From Anthracocystis setariae (taxonomy: Eukaryota > Basidiomycota > Ustilaginomycetes > Ustilaginales > Ustilaginaceae), in the NCBI GenBank assembly GCA_928724745.1, contig CAKMXJ010000005.1, forward strand, positions 124,001 to 188,000: a stretch of 64,000 nt of DNA. Direction: 5' to 3'. Positions 49,225-60,495 of the stretch are shown here, one piece after another (within the stretch, counting starts at the first letter, position 1; each line of letters opens with the position of its first letter). The notes beneath the pieces are model-generated. The model saw nothing but the letters and a program-made list of their open reading frames with translations. It did no database searches and was not told where the DNA came from. Both the position numbers and the translations under genes were made by a program.

Positions 49225-51662
49225 TTCGTCCAACCAGGTCGTGTAGATAGCATCGAAGAGGTTGTACGAATACATTGATATGATTCTACAGCAACGATGA
49301 GGTGTCCTTTCGTGCAGCAGCAGCGTAGACTCTTGAGATCAAAGGTTCAAAACAAGGCAAGACTGAATCTTGACAAAGGAAGGCAGCCAGCCAGCCAGCC
49401 ACTCAGCCGAGTTTTGAGAATTCTCGAGGGTTGATCTCGATGGACGCGCATCGTGCGTGGTTGGCTTTTGTTGAGAAAGTATATCCGACATGCGGGCACT
49501 GTACTGTACCGTAAGGGAGGGGGATTGAAGCGGTGATGGGAGGATGAGCTTTGCTTGCGAGGTTTCACTGTATTGGAGGCCTTCTGATAACGGTGTGATG
49601 GCGAGTTGGTTGTTTGATGGGATATTTGTTGGGGGGGTGTGAGAGATGAATGCTGTGTCAAGTGGGTTCGAAAGGTTGATGGCCCCACATGACCCAAACC
49701 CCACTTGGTGTGACTCGGGATCATGATTGCACATTCGATCGAGCGCTGTCACTTTTACATTTGCAACAAGTCTCGGCAAAGAGGTTGGTTGTCTGGTAAG
49801 GATCAATGTCCTGGAGTTGCGAGCAGAAAGCAAGACCCCATCTTTACGAGCTGCGGCGAAAAGACCGAAGTTGCTCAACTACTCTATTATTATTATTGAA
49901 ATTCAATTTAGGTGCATGACAGCTGCATCGAGTGAAATCGCTCTTGATCACTGTCGCTGACATGCTTTTACCGGTTGAAGAATCGTATAAAAAAGGCCGG
50001 TCGAGTTGAAAGGGTCCCAAGAGTGAAACACTAAGTTTTTGATGCAAAGGTAGCGAGAGACTTGGTTAGGGTTGAGTTGATGAGATGAAACGATCTACAG
50101 CGCCTCGAACCGATGGCTTGCCACGCTAGTTTGGAGGCGGTTACCGATCGTATTTGCGGGACTCCGAAGTGCATTCATTATTCAGGGTCTTAATTTCGAG
50201 CTCTGTTGTGATCAAAGCGTCCAACCACATGGCTGTGTTGAGCCTCGCTGGATCATGTCTCGTTTGCCTCATGGCGTCTAGCAAGCTCACCTCGTGGACC
50301 GTTGTCGAATGGTGGCGAGCGAACGATTAATTAGTTTCAGGGAACGAGCCTGAAATGTTGGAGTTGGCAGGAGGGTCTGTGGTGCTTCCTAAACCGCTTC
50401 ATGATGGCTTGGCGTCGGATCGTTATGGAAGTTGTGCCACCCCATAGCAGCTACATGCGCTATGATGGAGCAAGTTGAAGCTCTCGATCCAAATGGTTTT
50501 CCGTGCATGAGTCGTTTGCAGACCTGGCGGAAATGTATAGGTATACAGCAGCTTCCGAGTCGATTCAGCAGAACCTATACGAGGAAACAAGTGGCTAACT
50601 AGTTGGGAGGGCCCATCGTCAGGGTTTACACACCGAATATACTGTACTGTACAGCATTGTTCTGTATGCGACCATGTGGTGGTCGACAGGGAGGAGGCAG
50701 GGATGGTAAGGCTGTGTCCATTGCAATTTGTTTCATACTGCACAAGTCTTGGCACGCGTCGTGTCTGACGTTGTTCGCTAAGGCGACCACCGCGTAACCG
50801 CTCACACTCACCTTAACGAGACGTGCATGACAGCTCGAGACTAGCAGTAGTAGTGCAATGCTCAAACAAGCAGAGCGACACCCATGAGCCTCTCGAGATG
50901 CTGCCTCTCCATCTATCACATCGGAAAAGAGGTCTTGCTAGGTAGGCGCAAATGCGCAAACTGAAAGCCACGGCGGGCAACTGGCCTAGCTACTGGGCTG
51001 AAAGATCGGCGGCTGGTCTTGCAAATTCGTCCGTCCGAAGTCAACCAACCGCCTTTTCGAGCCCCTTTGAGACACGAACCAACCGATGAGTCGGCAAGAA
51101 TTCAATGCATGTGCGGCGAGACGGCTTGCTTTCCGACTACGTTGCTGTTACTGCACCGTCAAGAGCTGTATTTGCTTGAGTGCAATGCCAAGAGAGGATG
51201 TGGATGGTGCTTTCACATTTTCGTCGGTCTTGCCGGACGCGATCTGACCGATCCAGTGAAACCTCTCGGTTGCTTGACGCGATCAACTCGGCTCGATTCG
51301 TTTCCTTGACCGTTGGAGCGCGGGTGATTGGCGCGCTTCCGTTCCATCTCTTTGCGGTGCCACGGACAGCGCTCGTTCGGTCCGATTTACGACCACATCT
51401 GGCAAGGCTGAAAGTCGAAACGGATGCAAGTATGTCCTTCAGCTCTTAAACACCGCGACGATGGACTCGGTTCGACTGCTGCTGTCTCTCTCCTCTTGGG
51501 GGTACTGTTCTGTTCTGTTCTGCACTGTGAATGTCCTGTAAATTGCGGTGGTGTAGAACCATCAAAGCGCGCACGAATCGAATGTGTGTGCGTGCCTGAC
51601 AAAAAAAAGCCCTTGCGGCGCAGTCAAGCTTTGGTTCCTGCGGTTGGTTGCAGCTCAGAGAG

Positions 51663-51692
51663 TACTGTACTGTACTGTACTGTACTGTACTG
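51663..51692. repeat. (TACTG)6 pentanucleotide repeat
   Basis: Six perfect tandem copies; every unit boundary also forms the palindrome GTAC. Confidence 0.9.
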
Positions 51693-51843
51693 TTCTTACT
51701 GGACTTGAGCGCTCTACTGTACTACTGCATGGATTATTGCCTGAATCCTTGAGCAAGCGGCAAGGCGGCTCCAAGAAAAAATGGTTTGTCGGATGTCCAA
51801 TTCGAAGCAATCTTGAATTCGATCAAAAACGTTGAATACCAAC

Positions 51844-51894
51844 AGATCAGATCAGCCCAGCCCAGCCCAGCCCAGTGCAGTGCAGTGCAGTGCA
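51844..51894. repeat. Composite period-5 repeat: GATCA, GCCCA, GTGCA arrays
   Basis: Two GATCA, four GCCCA and about four GTGCA units follow each other without a break in phase, so the period of 5 is kept while the unit changes. Confidence 0.85.
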
Positions 51895-53449
51895 ATGCTG
51901 TACTCTAATCTACGCCGTGCTGTGCTGTGCAGTATTTATACAGCACAGTGCTATTTTGTAAGCCGTTCTTTCGCTACAGGAGTACTACCGTTCTGTACTG
52001 CAAGATTGCAAAGCGAAATGAAATTATTGCAAGTCTGCATTAATTCAAAACAATCCGCGAGGATGAGCTGAATCCCAAAGTCATCATCTCATGCGTCCCT
52101 GAAATGGTCGGATAATAGACCCTTTACAGCACAGTACAGTACAGCAAACTTGCCAGTCATCTGTGCGGCTTAGGCCATTTTGTTTCACCACCACCTCACG
52201 TTATTCGAATTTGGTCAGGTCATTTGTGAACAGCCTTCCGACATCCTTTGCAGTGTCTCACGCACTCAAGTCAGGAGGAGCCGGAGTACTGCACTCTACT
52301 CTACTGTACTGTACTGTACTGCATAGGTTTAGATCTTTTCGGCTTGCGGCTTTTGCGCCTACACTTCCGGTTACGGCCCAGCTTGCTTGCTTGCTTGTTT
52401 GCTTTTCTGACTCTCCGATGTTTCTTCCGATGCGCTGCCAGCAGCGGAATATCGCACCATTCGAATCCACTCGATGCAGGCAGCTGAACAGTGCTGTACA
52501 GTACTGTGCAGGTCGGAAGTGACAAGATCAAGAAACGCAGATGGAGAGCATATCTTGGCTGTCACCGTCGCCCGCTGACAGCTCCGAAGCAATCTCGCAT
52601 CCCCTTTCATCCGGAATTACTGTACTCTGCCTTTTTTTTTCCCCAAAACAAAAAGAAAAAGAAAAAAAAACAAAACAAAACAAAACAAAAGCGAAAAAAA
52701 GGAATTTGACTGTATTGTATTTTGCTCGGAGTCCCTCACGGAGTCCCTCACTTGAACTGCAATTACTGCGCGCCGGCGTCGCGCTGCTTGCCTGCAGCCA
52801 ACCAGAAAAAAAAATGCGGCGGTTCTTCCGCTTGGAGTGCCACACCCGTGAATCCGATCTCCATCGCTGCGGTCTCTTTTACGTCGCCATACTACAGTAC
52901 CGAACCCATAGCTTTATCCCTCCATCCTTTCATATATAGTCCCTACCTCCCTTCATATCATCCAGTCCACGGATTTACTATTTCGCCCACAGAAGCATTA
53001 TCTGTCAATCTCTTGCCACTTCGTCATCGCTTCTTTATCGGATGAGCCTTTCCATACTGTCGGAAATCAACCCAAGCACTCCAATCTAGCTTCGCTACTG
53101 CACCTCGCTAAGCCTCGTGACATAATCACCTCCCTATCATCAAAAATCTCTGCCACCACAACAATCCGACCCAGAGCCGGTTTCCACATCTCAGCGTGAT
53201 CAAAGTCAGCATCCGCTCTCCTCTTTGACAAGCTCAAAGCCAACTTCTCAATCCCGTGACGATCCAGCCATCTGTATTTGCATTCAGCCTCCGTCTCTGC
53301 TTTGCTGCATCCAAGCTTCGGAACGGTTCCGCTCCCTTTTCGCTGTCGCGCTCACCTTGATCGGCTCAGCCGACTCATGTCGTCTGTCAAGACTTTTCCA
53401 CATTCACTCTTCTCGCTGCGGTCGCCAGTCGCGTCGGTCTCGTTGCAAA

Positions 53450-56424
53450 ATGTCGAATCATCCTGCTTGGCACGACCAGCAAGCTCAATACCCAAGCGGT
53501 CCTCCCCAACAACGTCATCATCCCAACATGGACCCCTACGCAGGCCCTTCTCCATCCTCTCAGCAAACCACCCCTTATTCCAATGCGCCCCATCTCGGCT
53601 CATATCCGCAAGCGCACCTGCCTCCACCCGTTAGCCGCCAGACACCCCAACAGTCGTGGTCATCCTCGGCGTCTCAGGAGTTCGGTGGTCCAAGTCCGAG
53701 CAACGCGGCTGCTCGCTCGACGGGCCCTTACACCTCTAGCTTTGATGGTGGCCCCGCCTCCATCGGCAACACCAGCAGCCCAATGAGACAGCATGGTGCT
53801 CACGCCTCTCCCTATGCTTCTCAGTCGCCATATGCTCAGCCTCAATCCCACGCTCCTCCTGAACAGCAGATGTATCCGAGCCAAAGAGGCGGTATGCCAG
53901 CTCAGTATGATTGCAACCCCAATCATGGTCCCAACGCGTACGCAGGCCATCCACATCACCCTTCAGCCCAGTCTCAATCGCAGCAGCAACCACCGCCGCC
54001 GCCGCCACAATCGCACCAGCCCATGTCATCGCAACACCACTCGCATCCATCGCAGCAGCATTGGAATTCCGCCCCGGGCCCTCTTCCATCCGTACTGCAG
54101 CCTCAGAACCTCCAAGCAGCACCTGGTCAGCCTTCATACCGCGGCGGTCCCGCAGGTCCAGCTCATGCCCTGGATCGTTCCTACGCAAGCGTCAAGCCAG
54201 AAGACGATATGGACGACGACGATGGCGGCGCATTCGACGACTACGATGGCAAGGGAAAGAACCGAGCTGGCGATGGCGCTCAAGCTACCAACAAAGGCAC
54301 CAGCGACTTTGTCAAGAAGCTCTTCAGCATGCTCGACGACAAGGCATACGAAAGTGTCGTCGCTTGGTCACCATCAGGTGAAAGTTTCATTGTCAAGGAC
54401 ATGAACGATTTCACCAAGCATGTCTTGCCACGCAACTTCCGCCACTCCAACTTTGCCAGCTTCGTGCGACAGCTCAACAAGTACGACTTCCACAAGGTCA
54501 AGAACCCAGAAGATGGTTCTGGCGCAGTGGGCGAGCACGTTTGGGAATTTCAGCATCCTGACTTTGTCCGCGGTCGCGAGGATCTGCTCGAAAACGTCAA
54601 GCGCAAGATTCCTGCCAAGAAAAAGTCCAATCTCAAGGGTGCATTGCAGGATGGCGAACGAGACGATAGTCCAACCATGCCACTTCCCGTTGTGGATGGC
54701 GGTGACAAGGTTGGCGAGTCTTACGCCGATCTGCGCGCTCAGGTCGCCAATCTCACAGCAGTCCAGGATCAGATGCAGAACCATATCTTGGCCCTCACCA
54801 AGCAGTACCAAGGTGTCATCGGAGAAATGCTCACCTTTCAGCGCAACATGGTGCAGCAGGATCAGCTCATGCAGCACCTGATCCAGTACCTTATGAATCT
54901 CGAGCAGGATCGACGAGGAGATGGTGCCTCTGCACCTTCGAGCTTCCTGCCGCCAAGCAGCAACCCAGCAAATGCCCCCAGCGATGCTCCTTTCGCCGCT
55001 ATGGGCTCTTTCCAGAATGTCGCGTCCTCCTCGTACGCTCAGATGAACGGCATGTCTGCTCGAGCTGCTGACTCCAATCTCGGGCCCACAACAACAGTCC
55101 CTCACTCGGCCAGCTCCTCCGCTCCGTCTGTTCCTGATACAAGCAGTTCCACCAATGCCGCTTCCAGCTCGCGTCTCTCTGGCATGACCAGTGCACCATC
55201 TACGGCAGCACCCTTGTCTCCCAAGAGCGTTGCCTCGCCTCTGGAAGGCAACAATGGCAAAACGCCCGAAGTTTCTCAGCAGCTCGCTTCGCTCCGCGAA
55301 AGCAATCCTATCGCACCAATGGTCATCCGTTCTCCTCAACTCGCCGATCAGGCACCCGACAGCACACTTGTCAATGCAGCCGCCAGTGCCGTGCGCAATC
55401 CCTCTCTGTCCAGCTTCGAGAAAGCCGGTCTCAGCGTACTTACCGTAGGCACCCTGGAGCCCCGCCGAGACGGGGGCGACAACGGTTCTGGTGCGCCTGG
55501 GATGGTTGGAAACGGCTTGTCAGTCCCACAAATCGAACAGGGCTCCGGCAATACGTCTAAGCTCGACAACGGCAACAGCCTCGGCAAAGACGTCCAATCG
55601 AATGGCAGCAGGCGTCAAGGCTCAGAGTCTGGCCCGGGCAACTATCTTCGCGTCCGCCGCCAGACTCTTGTTCCTGGATGGGCGGTTCCCCCACGCGTTC
55701 TGCTTGTCGATGACGATGAAGTATGCCGTCGTTTGTCCTCCAAGTTCCTGCAGGTCTTCGGCTGTTCCATCGATTACGCCGTGGACGGCATGTCGGCGGT
55801 CAACAAGATGAATTTGGAAAAGTACGACTTGGTGCTGATGGACATTGTCATGCCCAACCTGGACGGTATGTCTGCCACTTCGCTCATCCGTCAATTCGAT
55901 CCCAAGACTCCGATCATTTCCATGACCTCCAACTCGGGTCCATCCGAATTCGTCAATTACATGTCCAGCGGTATGACCGATATTCTCCCCAAGCCTTTCA
56001 CCAAAGAAGGTCTCCTCAACATGCTCGAGAAGCATCTGCTCCACCTCAAAGCCGCCAAAGAACAGAACCCACGCGGGCTGAGCATCGGCAGCTCCGATGG
56101 GGGCTTTGGCTCGGCGTTGGGTATCAAAGGCGTCTCGCCTACTCCGGGCGGGTTGGCTGGTGGATCGACCCCTTCCAATGGCGCCATGAACGGCGAACAA
56201 GGGGACGGCTCTCTCAATCCGTTGGCAGGAATGGGCTTTACTGATGAAGAGTACGTCGCCATGTTGCAGAACCTCATCGCAGCGGGGACAGGCGGCGATG
56301 AAGACGGCATCGGCACGATGGCAGCCGGCCTTGTAAGTGGGGATGGCATCGAAGGCGGTAAGGAAAACGCATCGGCGCGAGCAGCAGCAGATGCGGACAA
56401 CAATCCGCGTAACCCTTTCAACAA

Positions 56425-56467
<43 letters not shown>

Positions 56468-56590
56468 AATAACGGCGGCGGCGCTGGACTCAAGAGGTCC
56501 TCACCCAACGTTAACGACAGACAACAGCAGCAGCAGCAGCAGTCCATCGTTTCAAACAAACGAGGACGCTTCCACGAAATGTCGCACTAA
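53450..56590 (+). CDS. SKN7: Skn7/Prr1-type transcription factor: HSF domain plus response regulator receiver
   Basis: 1046 residues from ATG 53450 (AAAATGTC); the frame is open further upstream but that part has no domain. A glutamine/proline-rich N-terminus precedes an HSF-type DNA-binding domain at about 284-385 (DFVKKLFSMLDD, FASFVRQLNKYDFHKV, HPDFVRGREDLL). A coiled-coil follows at about 425-485, then serine-rich linkers and a receiver domain at about 747-865 with the acidic pair in LLVDDDE, phospho-acceptor D798 in LMDIVMPN, T826 and K848 in PKPF. The C-terminus has asparagine and glutamine runs. It should be the nuclear output of a Sln1/Ypd1-like phosphorelay in osmotic, oxidative and cell-wall stress. 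No intron. Confidence 0.95.
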
Positions 56591-56834
56591 GCTATCTTGG
56601 CCTCCCTCCCTTCTCCCTCTCTCCCTCTCTCACGGTCGTCTAGGAAGGTCCCGAACCCAAGTTAACTGTATTTGTTCCCGCACAGATCTCTATGTCGTTG
56701 TTTTTTTATCGGTTGGTCACATCTTTTTTTTTTTTTTTTGGGAAATTTGCTTCTCGTTCTTCCTTTGCTTTGAAATCACTTTCGCTTTCTTTCAGCCTTG
56801 TGCGTGTGGATTGATGAGGAATGTGATTGCGATT

Positions 56835-59759
56835 CTAAGTGAGCGATTGGATGAGCGTGTGGATGGAGACAGGATGCCAGCCGTCTTGGTGTTGGAGGAA
56901 GAGGATGTCGTCGTCGATGTAGATGAGTTTCGCGGCGCTGGCGCTGGCGTTGGAGGAGGCGGGGAAGGATTTGGAGGCTCTCCAGACGGTTGCTGTGGAT
57001 GAGGGGGAGGTGGGGTGGACTTGACAAGTTTTCAAGAGGAAGATGTCGTGTTTTGCCAATTCGTCTTGCAGAGCGGTTTTGAAGGTGGCTTGTTCTTTGT
57101 GAGTCGTTTCTGCTTTTGTCTGCTCCAAGATTCTCTTCGAGGTGGGAAGCGTGAATGTTGGTGGCTTCAATTTTCGTGATCGGTCAGCGATGCTAATGTC
57201 AAGCGCGTCATTGATAAGATGGAGTGCTGCTAGGAAACCAGCATTGACTGCACTCGTCAAGTCGGTCTCGTCCAACAATCTCTGTTCGATAAACAAGTTT
57301 CGCCAAAATGTATACCACTCCGCAATCTCGACCGCATCCACTGCCTCCTGAATAAGCCATCCATGAAGAGCAGTGAGGAACTTGGGGAAGAAGTCGCTGG
57401 CCACAACTCGAGTCAGCACTGAGGTACCAAGTATCTTGCGCCAACCTATCGCTGCTTCAAGTGCGTCTAAGCTCTGGTTCGCAGGATTGACGATGAGCTT
57501 GTCACGAAGATAGAAAGCCACCCTAGGCACGAGCGAGGACAGAAGCAGACCTTCCCAGTCCGAAACCGAATATAAGCTCTTCCACTGCCCCAACCCATCC
57601 GAAGGTCCTTTGGCGACATCCACAACCTTGAGTCCTGATCGCAGCCTGCGCTTCGCTTCCGCTATCACCCCTTCCAATCTGTGCTGCCCAACGATATGCA
57701 ACCAGGGCAACACAACATGCGACAACTCCCACCTAGACGCCCTTGCATCCCAATTCGAGATCGCAGCTTGCAGCTTCGGCAACAGCACCTGCTCGATCAA
57801 ATTGTCCCATACAAATTCGGGCAGAACCTCTTTCCAGCTCTCCAACAGCTCCACAGCACGCGACGGATGATGGGGCTTCCACTCGTTGTTCAACGCGCTC
57901 CTGACGGGTGGCAGCCACAGGGTATCAATGAGACTCTCGAACGGCGTCATAACTCTCTTGCCATTGTCGGTAGTCTTGATGTCCTTCTGGGTCCTCAACA
58001 CCGGTCGCCACCGCTTGAAATGTTTGAGTGCGAGATCAGGCGACCGAAGAGGCTGCCACGTCGACCAGAGGATCCGAAGAAGGGGAGCTACTGCGCCAAC
58101 GAAGGCTTCATCCAGCCCGAACTCGCCGATATCGGTTTCGGCAATCTTGTCGACAATAGGCGTAAAAGCATCCAACCCTTGCTCGGTGCCATCTGTTGGT
58201 CGAGCTGCGAGCTCTACGAGCTCATGGATTAACCTGAGCGCCGCCTTGACCCTCGCGACCTTTTGCTTCTCAACCTGCAGCTTGCGCAAGGCTCTCTGAT
58301 TCTCGTGTTTCAGCCATCTCCTCTTATCTTGGATCTGAATCCCCTCCCTAGCTAACGCCGTGAGGGTCTGGGCATTGGAGTGACGTATGAGCTCCAAGTT
58401 GTGCTGCAGCTCTGGCAACTGGGTGCTTTCGGCTGTTGGAACGCCTTTGGTGCCCAAGGCAGTCGCCAGATCAGCCACTTCGCGCAACTCGCCTGAAGTG
58501 GCATCATAGATCTTGCCGAGACCGCTCTGCGTTGCGGGTAAGCCTCCAACCTCGGCGAGGATCTCATCATAAGTCCTGTGTTCCACCTTTGGTTTCCTGG
58601 CCTTTCTCTCTTTCGCCTCTTGGGGCTGTGTCCACTCCTTCTTCTCTTGCTTCTTCCTTTCCCTTTCCAATTTCTGCTCTTCGCGCCTCAACCTGGCTTT
58701 TTCGTTCGGAGGAGGCGATCCGCGCTCCTGCTTTGTCTTCTCTCTCATTCCGCCATATGCGATACCTGCCCTCTCAGGCCGCAATTGAACCTCGATCGGC
58801 GCAGTGATGCCCTGCCCGGCTCTGCCAAGTCCGCCACCAGTCCAGCCCATAGATGCAAGGTAAGAGGCGGGATCGAACTTTCCCCCAAATTTGATGGATG
58901 TGGTGGGGGGAGGTGGTGGCTTGGGGCGTAGAGCAAAGGTTGAAGATGGTGTGACCGGAGGTGGTTTGGAGAAACTGGTTGGGAGACCGGCAGACGCCAT
59001 TTGCGCTGTTTCCTCGTCGATTTCTTCTTGTTGCGCTTCTTGAACGGGAGATATACTGGTAGAAAGCTTCGCCGAAGGGGACAGGACGGGTATCGGTGCT
59101 GGTTCGGGATCGACTTCATGTGGCGGGACCTTGGTATCTGAGGGTTGAGTGGAGCCGGCGGAAACGAACATGGAGAGCGAAGTGAGCCCGGTCCTGCGCT
59201 TTGAAGGGCCCGGTTCGGCATCTTGAGTGATGCAAGAGGCGCCAATGCCTGCGCGAGCACCTATGCCTGCTCGTCCAGAGCGCTTGGAATGTGGTGGTGA
59301 GGGATCGCGGGGGTCTCGTTGAGTTGTTGAGCCGATCCCTTGGCGGCCGGAAAAGAAGGAAGCCGGCTGAAAGTCGTCCTTGTTCTGTGCATCTTCTTGC
59401 TTCTCCCTGGAGACTCTGGGGTCCTCGTCTTGGGAATGTTGAGCTTCATCTTGCGCCACCGTGTCTTCTTGGTTCAGGGTCGCCCCTGAGGCGGGCACAA
59501 ATGCCTGTCCGGCTCGGTAGTTTACCTTTCTTGGCCTCATACCTGTAGCCCCTCTTAGGTCGCCTTGCGCTCGGCTGGATTGCTCATCATGTCCAAAGAT
59601 GCCATAGATTGCGTCGTCCTTTGTCCTCCTCTTCTTCCTCATCGGTTGACCGAAACCTATGCCAGAAGCGGAGGCAACATCATCATCGAGGTCGTCTGAA
59701 AAGTCGGAGTCATCATCGTCAAGATCGTCTGCAAATGGATCTTTTCTCCTCCTCGCCAT
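56835..59759 (-). CDS. NTR1: G-patch splicing factor Ntr1/Spp382 (TFIP11)
   Basis: 974 residues from ATG 59759 (MARRRKDPFADDLDDDDSD, the usual acidic N-terminus of the family); 40 more codons are open upstream but look untranslated. The N-terminal TIP domain includes GIGFGQP and FGHDEQ. The G-patch lies at about 295-335 (ASMGWTGGGLGRAGQGITAPIEV). A lysine/glutamate-rich stretch leads to the GC-rich-factor-like C-terminal domain with LWLPPVRSALNNEW, HPSRAVELLESW and WHPVSIHTLI at the end. The protein recruits and activates the DEAH helicase Prp43 for spliceosome disassembly in the nucleus. It converges with SKN7 at a spacing of 244 bp. Confidence 0.92.
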   Translation of the reverse strand: MARRRKDPFADDLDDDDSDFSDDLDDDVASASGIGFGQPMRKKRRTKDDAIYGIFGHDEQSSRAQGDLRGATGMRPRKVNYRAGQAFVPASGATLNQEDTVAQDEAQHSQDEDPRVSREKQEDAQNKDDFQPASFFSGRQGIGSTTQRDPRDPSPPHSKRSGRAGIGARAGIGASCITQDAEPGPSKRRTGLTSLSMFVSAGSTQPSDTKVPPHEVDPEPAPIPVLSPSAKLSTSISPVQEAQQEEIDEETAQMASAGLPTSFSKPPPVTPSSTFALRPKPPPPPTTSIKFGGKFDPASYLASMGWTGGGLGRAGQGITAPIEVQLRPERAGIAYGGMREKTKQERGSPPPNEKARLRREEQKLERERKKQEKKEWTQPQEAKERKARKPKVEHRTYDEILAEVGGLPATQSGLGKIYDATSGELREVADLATALGTKGVPTAESTQLPELQHNLELIRHSNAQTLTALAREGIQIQDKRRWLKHENQRALRKLQVEKQKVARVKAALRLIHELVELAARPTDGTEQGLDAFTPIVDKIAETDIGEFGLDEAFVGAVAPLLRILWSTWQPLRSPDLALKHFKRWRPVLRTQKDIKTTDNGKRVMTPFESLIDTLWLPPVRSALNNEWKPHHPSRAVELLESWKEVLPEFVWDNLIEQVLLPKLQAAISNWDARASRWELSHVVLPWLHIVGQHRLEGVIAEAKRRLRSGLKVVDVAKGPSDGLGQWKSLYSVSDWEGLLLSSLVPRVAFYLRDKLIVNPANQSLDALEAAIGWRKILGTSVLTRVVASDFFPKFLTALHGWLIQEAVDAVEIAEWYTFWRNLFIEQRLLDETDLTSAVNAGFLAALHLINDALDISIADRSRKLKPPTFTLPTSKRILEQTKAETTHKEQATFKTALQDELAKHDIFLLKTCQVHPTSPSSTATVWRASKSFPASSNASASAAKLIYIDDDILFLQHQDGWHPVSIHTLIQSLT

Positions 59760-60495
59760 GATGCGAGGGGATGCAACGAGATGTTGTGGTATGCTGTGCA
59801 GCTGGTGATCAGGAAGAGGCGGGAAGATGGAGTTGGTGATGTAGAACAAGGCACTCTGTGATTTTGGAAAGCTCCACATTTTTGGATGAATTGGACGCCG
59901 CGCTTTGGCCGCTTCCCGTCTGACCTATCGACTGAGACACACTCGCGCGAGAGATGAGGTACGTTTGATTGCAGGCAAGAGACCCGTGAGGTCCTTGGGC
60001 TCGTCGGAGGCTCCCACCCGCCGTGAGAGGAGGCCGGTCGAGCGCAAGGGTGAGCGGCAAGGGTGAGGAGATACAGGGTGGGCGACGATAAGAATAAACA
60101 GCCAACGAGCGATAAGCGCTGTTGGCTCAAGACGAGATGGAGGAACAGAGGCAGGATGATGGCGGATGAGCCAAATGAGACATGATGGAGGATACGGCCG
60201 ATAGGCTCAGCCCAGACGCGCACGCCCTCTACAGCACGTGATGCATTGTTGCAGTAAGAGTGTCGGTTTGAGTGTCCACGTTGCTTCCTTGCTCCGTTCC
60301 TCCAAAACCAATCCCCTCCTCTCCTTCACACACACACAACTCAGCAGACAGCAGCAGCAGCAGCAGCAGCAGCAGCTGCCAATCAGCAGGAAGCAACATC
60401 GCATGTATCGCTGATATATCCCTTAGTGCGTGCTGCACCATCACCGCGAGTTTTGCACCTGTTGCCTGGCTGCGTCGGCCACGCAGACCGCAAAC
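59760..60495. other. Divergent promoter region of NTR1 and DSC1/TUL1-like gene
   Basis: 736 bases, no gene supported. Contains a CAG repeat (about 60350-60378) on the plus strand just upstream of the RING gene. Confidence 0.65.
60350..60378. repeat. (CAG)n trinucleotide repeat
   Basis: About nine CAG units in the 5' leader region of the DSC1/TUL1-like gene. Confidence 0.85.

Larger units (their letters stand above)
49225..53449. other. Long gene-poor region upstream of the SKN7-type gene
   Basis: 4.2 kb without a recognisable gene on either strand. It is rich in TACTGTAC-type words and period-5 microsatellites (51.5-52.5 kb), has A-rich stretches (52636-52700) and a duplicated 11-mer GGAGTCCCTCA at 52728-52751. 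The final 500 bp are pyrimidine-rich and likely form the promoter and leader of the next gene. Confidence 0.6.

Noticed and set aside
51019..51309. Cysteine-containing 96-codon frame in the gap before SKN7
   Set aside because: No ATG at its start, no recognisable domain, no splice context; probably chance.
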